Positions 16,809-25,699 of a stretch of DNA of 64,000 bases are shown piece after piece. The position numbers were made by a program, and so were the translations under genes. The first letter of the stretch is position 1; each line of letters opens with the position of its first letter. The DNA comes from Granulicella sp. S156 (GTDB lineage: Bacteria > Acidobacteriota > Terriglobia > Terriglobales > Acidobacteriaceae): positions 123,860-187,859 of the forward strand of contig NZ_LMUH01000026.1 of the NCBI RefSeq assembly GCF_009766105.1. Direction: 5' to 3'. The notes below the pieces were generated by a model. The model was not told the DNA's origin, searched no databases, and saw only the letters and a program-made list of their open reading frames with translations.

Positions 16809-17813
16809 ATGAGTACATCTTTGGGACTCGGTTCGATTCGTACACCACGAGTGACATCTGTGAAGAATTCCATTGTGCTTGCTGGATACGCTATGTGCGC
16901 TTCTCTGTGCTTGAGTGCAGCGTGCCAAAGCCCGACGCCTTTTTCATTGCGGGACCTGGGGTCCGGAGCTTGGGCGGCGATCGATAACTCGGCGGCCAAG
17001 CCAGATCTAGCCGGTTCAAACGCAGGCTTTGTGATTGGGCCAGAAGCGGTCCTAGTGGTGGATACATTTGAAAGTTCGGCAGCGGCGCAGAAGATGTTGG
17101 AAGCGATCAGAGAGAAGACAAATTTGCCCGTGCGGTATGTCGTGAACACTCACTACCATCTTGACCACGTGGCTGGGAACGAAGTCTTTGCAAAATCTGG
17201 CGCTACTGTTATGGCCCAAGACAATGTGCGCCCTTGGATGCGAACAGAAAACCTGAAGTTTTTTGGTGAGAAGATCACGCCAAAGCAGCGGGAGTGGGTG
17301 GATAATTTCTATCTTCCAGATGTGACATACGCACAAGGCGCGACAGCATATATCGGAATCAATCGTGGCGAAGTACTGCGGTTCATGCCTGGTCACACCG
17401 GAGGGGATACGATCATCTACGATGCTCAGGCGAATGTCGTTTTCTGTGGCGATCTTTTCTGGAATCACACGCTGTCGAATTTGATCGATGCGTCGACCAA
17501 AGAGTGGGTTGAAACTTTGAACGTGCTGGTCCACGACTACCCTTCAGCAAAGTTCGTTCCGGGCCATGGCGAAAAGGTAGGGGATGCATCGGATGTTCGA
17601 GCTTTTCGCGATTACCTGGTGTTTCTTCGTCAGGCGGTTTCCCGTGCACAGGCAGACGGGGCAAGCAGTGCCAACGTTTTGAAAGTGGTATTGCCCCAGG
17701 TGAGCGAAAGCTACGGTAAGTGGGCATTTTTTGACTTCGCCGGACCCGGCATTCAGCAGACGGACGAGGAACTTCGACACCTAAAGAAACTACCGCAGCA
17801 GCCTTTGAAATGA
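16809..17813 (+). CDS. Exported MBL-fold metallo-hydrolase
   Basis: 334 residues after GAGGGGCTA. A hydrophobic export signal near residues 19-38 ends at a Cys (LSAAC). The metallo-beta-lactamase fold follows: H115-x-H117-x-D119-H120 (THYHLDH), GHTGGD, the bridging Asp in FCGDLFW and the last His in PGHGE. The metal site is complete. This subgroup (quinoprotein-relay/SoxH-like) hydrolyses unknown esters, thioesters or lactams in the periplasm. The promoter contains a palindrome shared with the TetR gene 3.8 kb downstream, and the M61 peptidase gene between them is co-directional. Confidence 0.9.
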   Translation: MSTSLGLGSIRTPRVTSVKNSIVLAGYAMCASLCLSAACQSPTPFSLRDLGSGAWAAIDNSAAKPDLAGSNAGFVIGPEAVLVVDTFESSAAAQKMLEAIREKTNLPVRYVVNTHYHLDHVAGNEVFAKSGATVMAQDNVRPWMRTENLKFFGEKITPKQREWVDNFYLPDVTYAQGATAYIGINRGEVLRFMPGHTGGDTIIYDAQANVVFCGDLFWNHTLSNLIDASTKEWVETLNVLVHDYPSAKFVPGHGEKVGDASDVRAFRDYLVFLRQAVSRAQADGASSANVLKVVLPQVSESYGKWAFFDFAGPGIQQTDEELRHLKKLPQQPLK

Positions 17814-18017
17814 TCTGCCGTGCCCGTCGTTTTGCCAATACGGATAGCTTTCAGAGTATCTGCAGATGAACGGAATAGGTCCACCCCATAAGCAACAGTA
17901 AAAAGGGACTAGATCCATGCGTCCGCTCCTCAGCTCCGCAACACTCTCCTTCGAGATTCTCGACGGCTGCATGTTCAAAAAGGTCAGCAAACCAATTCAC
18001 TCGTGTTGAGGTGTTTC

Positions 18018-19880
18018 ATGTTTCATGTGCGTCTTAAGCCTTTGTTTCTATCATTGCTCGTGGTGAGCGCCTGCCAATCTCGGGCACAATTGCCGCTAAG
18101 TCTTTCGGTGGACCTGCGCGACGCTCCACGTAAGTTGCTTCATGCGACGGAAATTCTTCCCGTACAAGACGGGCCATTGACCCTCGCTTTTCCAGAATGG
18201 ATACGCAACGAGCATGAGCCCGCTCCCCTAACGCAGCAGGTAGGCCTATTCATTAAAGCCCGTGATGGCAGCGGAGTTGTCGGCCAGGCTCTTTCCTGGA
18301 AGCGTGATTCCCTCGACCCGTATCTCTACCATGTGACCATTCCGAATGGAGTCCGCTCCATCGAAGTCAGATTCGACTTCATTACATCGGACAAGAATGG
18401 GGACGCCCTCGCATCTTCAGATGCAAACCTCGCGGTGTTGGACTGGAACACTGTCGTCCTTTACCCCTACAGCGGACCGGGTACGCGAGTTGCCAATCTC
18501 ACCGTCACCCCGACGGTCATCTTGCCAGGCGGTTGGCATACGGCCACCGCACTCAAAGCTGTGGCGGGGGTAATGGAGCCGAGCAGTTCGGTCGTAAACT
18601 TTCAGCCGGTGTCGCTCGAGCAACTCGTCGATTCCCCGATGATCTCCGGACGCTACTTCCGAGAGATCGCACTTGCCCCTGAAGTTTCTCCCAGACATTA
18701 CCTCGACATCGTAGCGGATCGCCCGGAAGACCTCGAAGTCCCTCAAGCGCGAGTTGATGAATTGAGCCAGGCGATTCGCCAGGCCGGGTTACTGTTTCGT
18801 AGTCATCACTACGACGAATATCGCTTTCTCATCACGCTTTCGAACAACATCTCGGGCGCAGCGATCGATCACCACCAATCTCTAGACAATCGGCGTCCGG
18901 CGAATTTTTTCCATAATGAGAAATGGCAGAGTTACACGATCCACGATTTTCTTCATAGCTGGAACGGCAAGTATCGGCGCCCTGAAGGACTCGCCACACC
19001 CAACTTTCAAACTCCTGTGATTACGAGCGGAATGTGGGTATACGAGGGGCTGACAGATTATCTGACCAATGTGATGACCGCGAGAACAGGCATCTGGACA
19101 AAGGAAGAGTTTTTGGAGGCTCTGGCATCGAAAGCTGCCTACTATGATCGCCGTCCAGGTATGCAGTGGAGGGATCTTGACGACGTTGACACGATGGCCT
19201 ACCCGCTTTGGAGCAGTGAGGATTCCAGTTACGATAACTGGCGTCTCAACGGCTTTGATTTCTATAGCGAAGGGAACTTGATCTGGCTCGATGTCGATGT
19301 GACTATCCGCAACAAGTCGAACGGGAAGAAATCTCTTAACGACTTTGTGGCTCTCTTCCATGGCCTCGGTGGGGATACCGGCCCCAAAGTTGTTCCGTAC
19401 TCCTTCAACGACATCGTAGCTTGCTTGAATCAGGTCGTTCCGAACGACTGGGAAGGCTTCCTCACCGAACGCCTTCACGCTCTGTCAAAAGCACCTCTTC
19501 AAGGCATCGCCGGAGCCGGCTACAGGCTGGTCTACAAAGAAGGTGCTGACAAAGACTTTCAGTATTCTCTTGCCATGAGCATCGGAGCGGACGGTTTAAT
19601 CTCCGATGTCTTGATGGGCGAAATTGCCTATCAGGCAGGTTTCGGCCCTGGGATGAAAATACTTGCGGTGAACGGTCAACCATTCTCGCGAGCAACTCTG
19701 CAGCAGGCAATAGATGCCGCGAAAACGACGACGACGCCCATCGACTTCAAGGTTGACAATACTGGCGTAATCTCGGACCTGCGTCTTGACTATCACGGTG
19801 GGCAAAGGCATCCCGTGCTGGAGCGTGTCCCGAATACACCGGATCGGATCGCAGAAATTCTGCAGCCGATGAGCAGGTAG
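18018..19880 (+). CDS. M61-family (glycyl aminopeptidase-like) exported protein with altered zinc motif
   Basis: 620 residues from the ATG preceded by GAGG; the signal peptide is LKPLFLSLLVVSACQSRAQ, possibly a lipoprotein. The beta-rich M61 N-domain is followed by a thermolysin-like domain: HDFLH at 309-313 with the family-typical HSWNGKYRRP continuation, and WVYEGLTDYL with E343 as third zinc ligand. A C-terminal PDZ-like part (GFGPGMKILAVNG) follows. M61 enzymes normally have HEFFHSWN; here the general-base Glu is Asp310, so catalysis may be weak or altered. The first base of the GAGCAG terminal repeat is the last base of the stop codon. It is probably co-regulated with the MBL protein. 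Confidence 0.87.
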   Translation: MFHVRLKPLFLSLLVVSACQSRAQLPLSLSVDLRDAPRKLLHATEILPVQDGPLTLAFPEWIRNEHEPAPLTQQVGLFIKARDGSGVVGQALSWKRDSLDPYLYHVTIPNGVRSIEVRFDFITSDKNGDALASSDANLAVLDWNTVVLYPYSGPGTRVANLTVTPTVILPGGWHTATALKAVAGVMEPSSSVVNFQPVSLEQLVDSPMISGRYFREIALAPEVSPRHYLDIVADRPEDLEVPQARVDELSQAIRQAGLLFRSHHYDEYRFLITLSNNISGAAIDHHQSLDNRRPANFFHNEKWQSYTIHDFLHSWNGKYRRPEGLATPNFQTPVITSGMWVYEGLTDYLTNVMTARTGIWTKEEFLEALASKAAYYDRRPGMQWRDLDDVDTMAYPLWSSEDSSYDNWRLNGFDFYSEGNLIWLDVDVTIRNKSNGKKSLNDFVALFHGLGGDTGPKVVPYSFNDIVACLNQVVPNDWEGFLTERLHALSKAPLQGIAGAGYRLVYKEGADKDFQYSLAMSIGADGLISDVLMGEIAYQAGFGPGMKILAVNGQPFSRATLQQAIDAAKTTTTPIDFKVDNTGVISDLRLDYHGGQRHPVLERVPNTPDRIAEILQPMSR

Positions 19881-19990
19881 AGCAGTTCCCGTATGGATGT
19901 GAAGTGGAGAATCCCTGCGAGTGCTGTTTTTCTTGGGAAAAAACAGCGTATAGACCTGTGGCTCGCTATACACCTATACGGGAACTGCTC
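19880..19990. repeat. 111-bp cloverleaf-forming element (copy 1)
   Basis: The outer arms GAGCAGTTCCCGTAT (19880-19894) and ATACGGGAACTGCTC (19976-19990) pair perfectly over 15 bp. Inside are two further hairpins: GCTGTTTTT/AAAAACAGC (19923-19947) and GTATAG/CTATAC (19948-19971). A second element with the same ends (GAGCAG..CCC) and the same three-stem plan lies at 47729-47838. It may be a MITE- or REPIN-like mobile repeat, and here could also act as terminator for the peptidase gene. Confidence 0.75.
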
Positions 19991-20037
19991 GAGTCAGCAA
20001 CACAACACTTCATTCTTGGCCGGCTACTCGGAAAGCT

Positions 20038-20589
20038 TCATCGTAATAAGCTGAGAACACCACGGATCGCGCGGTGGAATGGCTTAGGAGAGGCAGCAGC
20101 GCTCGCCAGAACGTAGCCGCCCTGGATTACGGAAATAAGCGTCGCAGCCACTTCGGCCGCGTCTAGTTCCGTCGAAATCTCCCCGTTCTTTTGCCCCTCC
20201 TTTAAGACGGACTTGAGTTTGAGTTGAAGCCATTCGAACGTCTCGTCAATTGGGCGACGCAAATCCAAATCCGCGGCGATCTCGGGGTCCTGGGTCAGCT
20301 TACCGATTTGGCAGCCTTTCAAAACCTCACGGGAACGCAGCATGTAGCCGCGAATCCGTTCAAGCGGCGTACCCGATCCACTCAGCCACTTGTCAGCTCC
20401 AACACGAAAGGAGGCGGCACTCTGTTGGATTGCCTCTGCCGCCAGATCGGATTTCCCCTTGAAGTGGTGGTACATGCTCCCTTGGCCAGCGCCCGCCCGT
20501 TCCTGAATCGCTTTCGGACTCATACCTACATAGCCCCGCTCCCAGAGAAGTTCCTGCGCGCTTTGCACTAGACTTTGACGAGAGTTCAT
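20038..20589 (-). CDS. TetR/AcrR family transcriptional regulator
   Basis: 183 residues. HTH: LVQSAQELLWERGYVGMSPKAI, then QERAGAGQGSMYHHFKGK, typical TetR. The C-terminal domain belongs to the LmrA/YxaF-like group with a GCQIGKLTQDPEI segment. It reads toward the MBL/M61 genes from the far side, and its own promoter contains a palindrome (20596-20611) repeated before the MBL gene (16762-16777). It therefore probably autoregulates and represses the MBL-M61 pair. Confidence 0.92.
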   Translation of the reverse strand: MNSRQSLVQSAQELLWERGYVGMSPKAIQERAGAGQGSMYHHFKGKSDLAAEAIQQSAASFRVGADKWLSGSGTPLERIRGYMLRSREVLKGCQIGKLTQDPEIAADLDLRRPIDETFEWLQLKLKSVLKEGQKNGEISTELDAAEVAATLISVIQGGYVLASAAASPKPFHRAIRGVLSLLR

Positions 20590-20595
20590 GGCCTG

Positions 20596-20611
20596 TACCT
20601 ATTAGTACGTA
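20596..20611. promoter_or_regulatory. Operator of the TetR gene at 20038
   Basis: TACCTATTAGTACGTA, within CTGTA...TACAG flanks, lies 7 bp before the TetR start and matches the site at 16762-16777 at 14 of 16 positions. Confidence 0.72.
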
Positions 20612-21401
20612 TACAGTCCCAGGTTAGCAAATGCATTTTAAGAGCCCGGCGGTCGAATTCGGGCCCCCGCCTCGTAATCCCGCGACAGCGGCCCCTGTCT
20701 TGGTTTCGGTAATTATCCCATCCCGTCGTCCGGTGCTCGCGGACACCATGGTCACCTGTTGCGACGACACCGTGTCCCGATGACTGCGAGCGCGTTTTGG
20801 TCCTAGAGACCGGCCGAGAAATGGCAGCATCGACGCTCCTCTCGAACCCCAACCGGCACCGAGCTTCCACCAGGACAGCTCATCCAGAGTGCCTATAGAA
20901 ACCCGGTGGAGAGCAACATGCGGCGCAACGAAACCAAGAGCAACAGCAAAAGTACTATGAAGGAAAAAGATAAAAGCAAACCCTTGACACCAGTGACCTG
21001 CTCATAGAAAACGCCCTTGTCGTTAGCTACCTTCGAATGATAGCGACTCGGTAGCCATTGGCTCTCCTTCTCGATGAGTGGTAAATCACCGAGTAGTAAT
21101 CCAGTGCCACTCCGCCTGGAAACTCGTCTTGGCCTGTTCTCAACAACAGTGAATTGTAGTTGTCGAAAAACCCGACTTCTAAGGAACGTTTCACACCCTG
21201 TCCATTGCGCTGACATCGCTATAGTTTAGGTTGAGGGGAGCTCGTCCCAGTTTCAGAAAAGGAACTAAACGGCCATAGGTCAGGCAGCGCCACGCCCATT
21301 CGAATGGCCCCATCTCGAACCGTGACAGCCAAATCGATGACCAAGTCAGCTGTAGAGCCTAGACTGCTATCGTCTGAGATAGACTCCGAGTTCGCGGGCT
21401 G
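20612..21401. other. Long stretch without a supported gene
   Basis: About 790 bp. One minus-strand frame (20893-21216) ends in a leucine-rich hydrophobic run, but it lacks a ribosome site and any family resemblance in its first two thirds. Nothing else stands out. It is probably degraded accessory DNA. Confidence 0.4.
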
Positions 21402-22181
21402 TTATAGGCCGTTGGCGTCGGTCGGAAACATGCACTCCACGCGCAGTTCCTGCGCGGTGATGCACTGTGGAGTTCCAATGGTTGTGATCAAAGAGAAGTA
21501 TGAGAAGCGTTGTTTGCCTCGCCGAAAAGTAATCGGCAGTACAGGGCTCTGGGGAGCAAGCGACGGCTTCAACTCTGCAGCTCCTGGATATTCCCGCAGT
21601 CGTTTAACCAGTTCTTGAAGCTCCGCATCGAGCACCTGGCCTACTGCCTCCCGCTGAACCCTTTGCAGTAGGCCGGCCGCGACCTTCTCCCACTCGTCGA
21701 CATACGGTCGCATCCCGGCTGGATCGAACATCAGATCGAGAAGATTTCGCGGTTTTGGTCTCTTTTCCAAATCAATAAATGAACCAAAAAAGCGCGGTGC
21801 TGCCTCATTGGTTCGCACCACATTCCAGTGCCGGTCCAGTACCAGCGCTGGATGCGGCTCATGCTGCTTCAACATCCGGTCGATCGCTCCGGTGACGATC
21901 GCCATCTGCTCGGTATCTATACTCGGTTCGCTGTATTGGGGCGCGTACCCCGACGCGAGTAGCAATCCATTCCTCTCACGCAAAGGAATGTTCAATGCAT
22001 CGCTAACGACAGAAAGAAGATCGCGGCTGGGAGCACTACGGCCGCTTTCGACGAAGCTCAGATGCCGCTGCGAGATGCCGGTATCCATCGATAGATCAAG
22101 CTGGCTTTTGCCGCGCTCTTGGCGCCAGTGGCGCAGCAACTCGCCGAGCGGTGGAAGTGCGTGAGTAGAATGCGTTCCCAT
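21402..22181 (-). CDS. XRE-family regulator with MmyB-like ligand domain
   Basis: 259 residues from the ATG preceded by CAGGAGATCGAA; an upstream TTG in frame would include the Shine-Dalgarno sequence. The N-terminal HTH (LGELLRHWRQERGKSQLDLSM, then DTGISQRHLSFVESGRSAPS) is XRE type. Residues about 90-255 form the MmyB-like PAS domain (HPALVLDRHWNVVRTN, then FFGSFIDL and NLLDLMFDPAGMRPYV). Such proteins commonly control adjacent short-chain dehydrogenases. Here the CMD-like gene 22261-22809 lies just upstream, same strand, and an AraC/SDR pair further on. Confidence 0.9.
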   Translation of the reverse strand: MGTHSTHALPPLGELLRHWRQERGKSQLDLSMDTGISQRHLSFVESGRSAPSRDLLSVVSDALNIPLRERNGLLLASGYAPQYSEPSIDTEQMAIVTGAIDRMLKQHEPHPALVLDRHWNVVRTNEAAPRFFGSFIDLEKRPKPRNLLDLMFDPAGMRPYVDEWEKVAAGLLQRVQREAVGQVLDAELQELVKRLREYPGAAELKPSLAPQSPVLPITFRRGKQRFSYFSLITTIGTPQCITAQELRVECMFPTDANGL

Positions 22182-22260
22182 TTCGATCTCCTGTTTCAAA
22201 AATTATCCAAATCGCGGAGCCCCACCAGTGGCCGACTGGCGAGGTGTCGATCTCCACTCT

Positions 22261-22809
22261 CTAAGCTAGCCAAACATACGGCTGGAAGGGGGCATCCAGG
22301 GTTGGATTGGCGATTGTCGCAAAGTAGTTTGTGATTGTCGAAGCTGCCACGATGGAGATGACTTCCAGAAGCTGTTCCTTTGTGAAGCCAGCAGCGATAA
22401 ACGAGTCGAACTCCTCTTCGCTCAAGTGCCCGCGTTTCTCAATGAGAGTCTTTGCCAGAGTTGACAGTGCAGCAAGCCGCTTGTCCGTGGGCGCGCGCCG
22501 CTCACGAATCGCACTACTCTCTTCAGAACTGAGTCCTGCTTGGATTGCCAATCCCGTGTGGAACGCAACGGCATACGTAGAGGAGTTTGCGACTGCGTCC
22601 GTGAGGAGGACGGTTTGAATCTCCTGCTCAGTGAAGCTGCTGCTATGAACCTGTGCAAAGACGCCAACGAGGGAATTGATCAGTTTCGGCGAATTTGCAA
22701 TGGCGCCAGCGATGTTGGGAATGACGCCAAACGCCTTCTGTAGCTGTTCTAGCCCTTGCTTCGAGTTCTCGGGCGCAGAAGTAATTGTGTGAATCGGATA
22801 CTTTGCCAT
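22261..22809 (-). CDS. Carboxymuconolactone decarboxylase/AhpD-like protein lacking redox cysteines (copy 2)
   Basis: 182 residues, colinear with the protein at 7738-8286 and about three-quarters identical. It again has S77-x2-A80-x3-H84 in place of CxxC-x3-H, so the peroxidase-type disulfide is absent in both paralogues. Start ATG follows AAGGAGAATCAC. It lies between the XRE regulator gene downstream and the AraC regulator upstream. A 17-bp palindrome (ATTACCTGGCAGGTAAT) sits about 90 bp before its start. Shared substitutions imply a conserved non-thiol function. Confidence 0.88.
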   Translation of the reverse strand: MAKYPIHTITSAPENSKQGLEQLQKAFGVIPNIAGAIANSPKLINSLVGVFAQVHSSSFTEQEIQTVLLTDAVANSSTYAVAFHTGLAIQAGLSSEESSAIRERRAPTDKRLAALSTLAKTLIEKRGHLSEEEFDSFIAAGFTKEQLLEVISIVAASTITNYFATIANPTLDAPFQPYVWLA

Positions 22810-22895
22810 GTGATTCTCCTTAGTGATCTGGACTGTTGCAGGGATACTGCTCTTCGATCACTTTCCTACTATCGGACGAATCAAAAGGAGCAGCA

Positions 22896-22912
22896 ATTAC
22901 CTGGCAGGTAAT
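22896..22912. promoter_or_regulatory. Palindrome upstream of CMD-like copy 2
   Basis: ATTACCTGGCAGGTAAT is a perfect 7-3-7 palindrome between the AraC gene and the CMD-like gene; a candidate operator for the XRE or AraC protein. Confidence 0.5.
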
Positions 22913-22957
22913 CGTTAGCTTTGAGGGCGACTATGTGATGCATGGAAGCATCAGCCA

Positions 22958-23965
22958 TCAGACTCTGAACTTCAGGCAGTAAACGTCAGATTGCGATCTG
23001 CGGCCTTCAAAACCACGTTTGATGTATTCACCAGTGTTGGCCCCGACAACTCGCTTGAACGCCTTACTGAACGCAGCGTCGGACTCGTAACCGACCGACC
23101 GAGCAACGTCTATGAGCTTTTTGTCACGCTGTTGTAGTAACTGCATCGCCTTCTGCATCCGCCACTCGGTTACATATTCCAGTGGCGTTTGTCCGAGGAG
23201 ATCTTTAAAACGCGCTGCAAATGCGGAGCGAGACATGCCCGCCGCCTCGGCCAGGGATCCGACCGTCCAGGGTGAATTCACTCTGTCGTGAATGGCACTA
23301 AGAGCAGTACCCATTTGAGGATCGAAAACGGCGCGAAGCCATCCTTTGTTGCGTTCTGGTCCGGACGCGATATGCGCCCGGAGTATCTGGATAAACAGAA
23401 CCTCGGCCAGCCGAGTCGCGACGACTCCAGATCCCGGCGCCTGTTCTGCCATTTCTGATGCCAGCGCCTGCATTGTGTTGTGAAGAGCAAGCGTGCGTGC
23501 CTGATCGGCCTTAATCAGAATGAAGCTCGGCAATAACTGAGTGATCGGCTTCAGGCTGGCGCGATCGAAACTGAAGGACCCACAGACGATCGTCGTCGGC
23601 GCGCCACCACCTCCATAATGAGCGACATTGCTTTTGGCTTTAGCGGCGATTTCGCGGAAGGTTGACCTTGGACGTGTTCGCGGGCTATCGCGCATGACGA
23701 TCGAAGTGTCGCGGGCCAGCAAGAAGCAGTCGCCACCGGTGAGGGGAATCGGGTCCGGAATGCCTTCGACACTGAGCCAGCAGTTACCGCGCGACAGCAT
23801 AGTGAAGTGCGCCAAATCTGTGGGTGAATTTTTTTTGCCGGAAGACGTGACTTTTTCTTCGGTCCGGTTCTCCTGTATCAAGCCCCACGGGGCTGTAGCT
23901 TCGAGCCTGTGCTGACCGAAAGCGGTTACGTGCATCGTTCTGAAGATGTCTGTTATCGGATCCAA
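22958..23965 (-). CDS. AraC family transcriptional regulator, cupin_6 type
   Basis: 335 residues if started at the TTG before DPITDIFRTMHV, the usual beginning of this subfamily; an in-frame ATG at 24070 would overlap the divergent promoter. Residues 1-190 form the AraC cupin_6 sensor (LSRGNCWLSVEGIPDPIPLTGGD, split here as LSRGNCWLS and LTGGDCFLL). The tail has two HTHs: WTVGSLAEAAGMSRSAFAARF with GQTPLEYVTEWRMQKA, and IDVARSVGYESDAAFSKAFK. It is divergent from an SDR gene whose start is 124 bp away, the classic AraC/SDR pairing. Confidence 0.88.
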   Translation of the reverse strand: MDPITDIFRTMHVTAFGQHRLEATAPWGLIQENRTEEKVTSSGKKNSPTDLAHFTMLSRGNCWLSVEGIPDPIPLTGGDCFLLARDTSIVMRDSPRTRPRSTFREIAAKAKSNVAHYGGGGAPTTIVCGSFSFDRASLKPITQLLPSFILIKADQARTLALHNTMQALASEMAEQAPGSGVVATRLAEVLFIQILRAHIASGPERNKGWLRAVFDPQMGTALSAIHDRVNSPWTVGSLAEAAGMSRSAFAARFKDLLGQTPLEYVTEWRMQKAMQLLQQRDKKLIDVARSVGYESDAAFSKAFKRVVGANTGEYIKRGFEGRRSQSDVYCLKFRV

Positions 23966-24088
23966 GTTAAGCCCCCCTCTTTCTGGACGAATGGACAAAA
24001 TCTTAGGACTCCCGAGCAGTTCTCGTCCACCACGAAAGAACTCTACTCCACTGTACGCAATGCTACACATCTACGAAGGAGAGTCATT

Positions 24089-24823
24089 ATGGGAAAGCTA
24101 GAAGGTAAGGTTGCAGTCATCACAGGTGGATCGAGCGGCATGGCGCTAGCGAGCGCTAAGCTCTTCGTTCAAGAGGGCGCCTACGTTTTCATTACGGGTA
24201 GGAACCAGGAGCAGCTCGATGAGGCCGTCAAGTTGATTGGCCGGAACGTGACTGGAGTGCGCGGCGACGTTTCCAATCTCGACGACCTCGACCGCCTGTT
24301 CGATACAGTCAAGCGGGAAAAGGGCAAGATTGACGTCCTGTTCGCGAGCGCCGGTACGGGCGAATCCGTACCACTGGGCGAAATTACCGAGCAGCACTTC
24401 GATGCGGCCTTCAACCTGAATGTGCGCGGCACGCTGTTTACGGTTCAGAAGGCGTTGCCGCTGTTCAACGATGGCGGATCGATCTTCATGACCGGGTCAA
24501 ATGCTGCGGTGAAAGGTTTTCCTGGTTTCAGCGTGTATGCGGCGAGCAAGGTGGCGTTGCGCTCCTTCGCACGCACTTGGCTCAACGAACTGAAGGACAG
24601 AAAGATCCGCGTGAACCTGCTGGTTCCCGGTGCTATTGCCACACCAATGCAGGAAGCAGTTCTCACCAAGGAAGCGAAGCAGTATTTTGAATCCCTAATC
24701 CCGCGGGGAAAGATGGGTCAATCTGAGGAAGTCGCGACGGTCGCGCTGTTTTTTGCTTCAGACGACTCGAGCTTCGTGAACGGGGTGGAGCTGTTTGTCG
24801 ACGGCGGCATGACGGCCATCTAG
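24089..24823 (+). CDS. Short-chain dehydrogenase/reductase (SDR)
   Basis: 244 residues from the ATG after GAAGGAGAGTCATT. Classical SDR: cofactor loop VITGGSSGMALA, followed by FITGRN (Arg suggests NADP), DVSNLDD, ASAGTGE in the NNAG position, catalytic Ser in MTGSNAAV and YAASK (Tyr, Lys). The normal third glycine region GIG is GMA here. It ends with the usual NGVELFVDGGMTAI. It probably reduces a carbonyl compound under control of the divergent AraC protein. Confidence 0.93.
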   Translation: MGKLEGKVAVITGGSSGMALASAKLFVQEGAYVFITGRNQEQLDEAVKLIGRNVTGVRGDVSNLDDLDRLFDTVKREKGKIDVLFASAGTGESVPLGEITEQHFDAAFNLNVRGTLFTVQKALPLFNDGGSIFMTGSNAAVKGFPGFSVYAASKVALRSFARTWLNELKDRKIRVNLLVPGAIATPMQEAVLTKEAKQYFESLIPRGKMGQSEEVATVALFFASDDSSFVNGVELFVDGGMTAI

Positions 24824-24973
24824 CGTCTGCAGACCTCGGCCAATGGCTGACCTTTTGGCCACTCGCAAAGTGATTTACCGCGGGACCTTACGGAAGGTTG
24901 CCACACAACGGAATTTGATGTCCCGCGCAGTCGAAGGCTGGGAATCAACAACAACACGGATAGGAGAAACATT

Positions 24974-25576
24974 ATGAGCTATGCAATCGTAGGATTCGGC
25001 AAGATCGGCCAGGCCCTCGCCCACGCCTTCGCCCGTAAAAACATCGACGTGACCGTCGCGAGCCGCCGGTCACCCGAGGAGTTGGCACCCCAGGCCCGGG
25101 CGATTGGCCCCACGGTCGTCGCCAAGTCGCTACAGGATGCACTCGAGGCCGACATCATCATCTTGGCGGTCCCGTTCGGGGAACATCGGGAGGTTGCGAA
25201 GGTCCTGCCAAGCTGGAAAGGCAAGACGGTCATCGACGCGATGAACTCGTCTCCAATCCCACCTGAGGAACTGGACGGTCTCCCGTCCTCCGCCTTCGTT
25301 GCGAAGTCGTTGACCGGCGGTAAGGTCGTGAAGGGTTTCAATCACCTGATTGCAGCCACCTTGGCTACCGATCCTGTTGTCGAGGGGGGCCACCGGGTCG
25401 TCTTTCTGTCGAGTGACGAGGAGGACGCGATTCCTCCGGTGGCAGATTTGGCCAAACAACTCGGGTTCGCACCCGTCAAGCTCGGAAAGTTCAACGAGGG
25501 TGGCGCGCTGGTGCACGCACGCGGTAAAACTTGGGGTCGCCTCATCTTTCAAGATTTGTTCAAGAAGGAGCAGTAA
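24974..25576 (+). CDS. NADPH-dependent F420 reductase-like NAD(P)-binding protein (module A)
   Basis: 200 residues after AGGAGAAACATT. Rossmann fold: YAIVGFGKIGQALAHAF (GxGxxG), VASRR for NADP, and ADIIILAVPFGEH, then FNHL near 120. This is the F420_oxidored (NADP-binding) domain alone, seen in many bacteria without coenzyme F420; function is usually unassigned. Downstream is an NTF2-like gene. The same gene pair occurs again at 27982-28980, so the module was duplicated. Confidence 0.88.
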   Translation: MSYAIVGFGKIGQALAHAFARKNIDVTVASRRSPEELAPQARAIGPTVVAKSLQDALEADIIILAVPFGEHREVAKVLPSWKGKTVIDAMNSSPIPPEELDGLPSSAFVAKSLTGGKVVKGFNHLIAATLATDPVVEGGHRVVFLSSDEEDAIPPVADLAKQLGFAPVKLGKFNEGGALVHARGKTWGRLIFQDLFKKEQ

Positions 25577-25623
25577 TCGATCGTCGACCCTGTGATTTGG
25601 CCCGAGAAGGATGGTTCCGAAGC

Positions 25624-25640
25624 GTCCGATTAGATCGGAC
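25624..25640. promoter_or_regulatory. Palindrome before NTF2-like gene (module A)
   Basis: GTCCGATTAGATCGGAC, 7-3-7, perfect. The equivalent site in module B (28643-28668) has a further GTCCGAT half-site, which is decayed here. Confidence 0.6.
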
Positions 25641-25699
25641 ACACTTGATGTAAGGGAAAAGGAGAGATTCCGATAAGCATCGAAAAGAATGTCCTGGTT

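Noticed and set aside
20893..21216. 107-codon minus-strand frame with a leucine-rich run
   Set aside because: No ribosome site, no family pattern, and the hydrophobic run alone is weak evidence.
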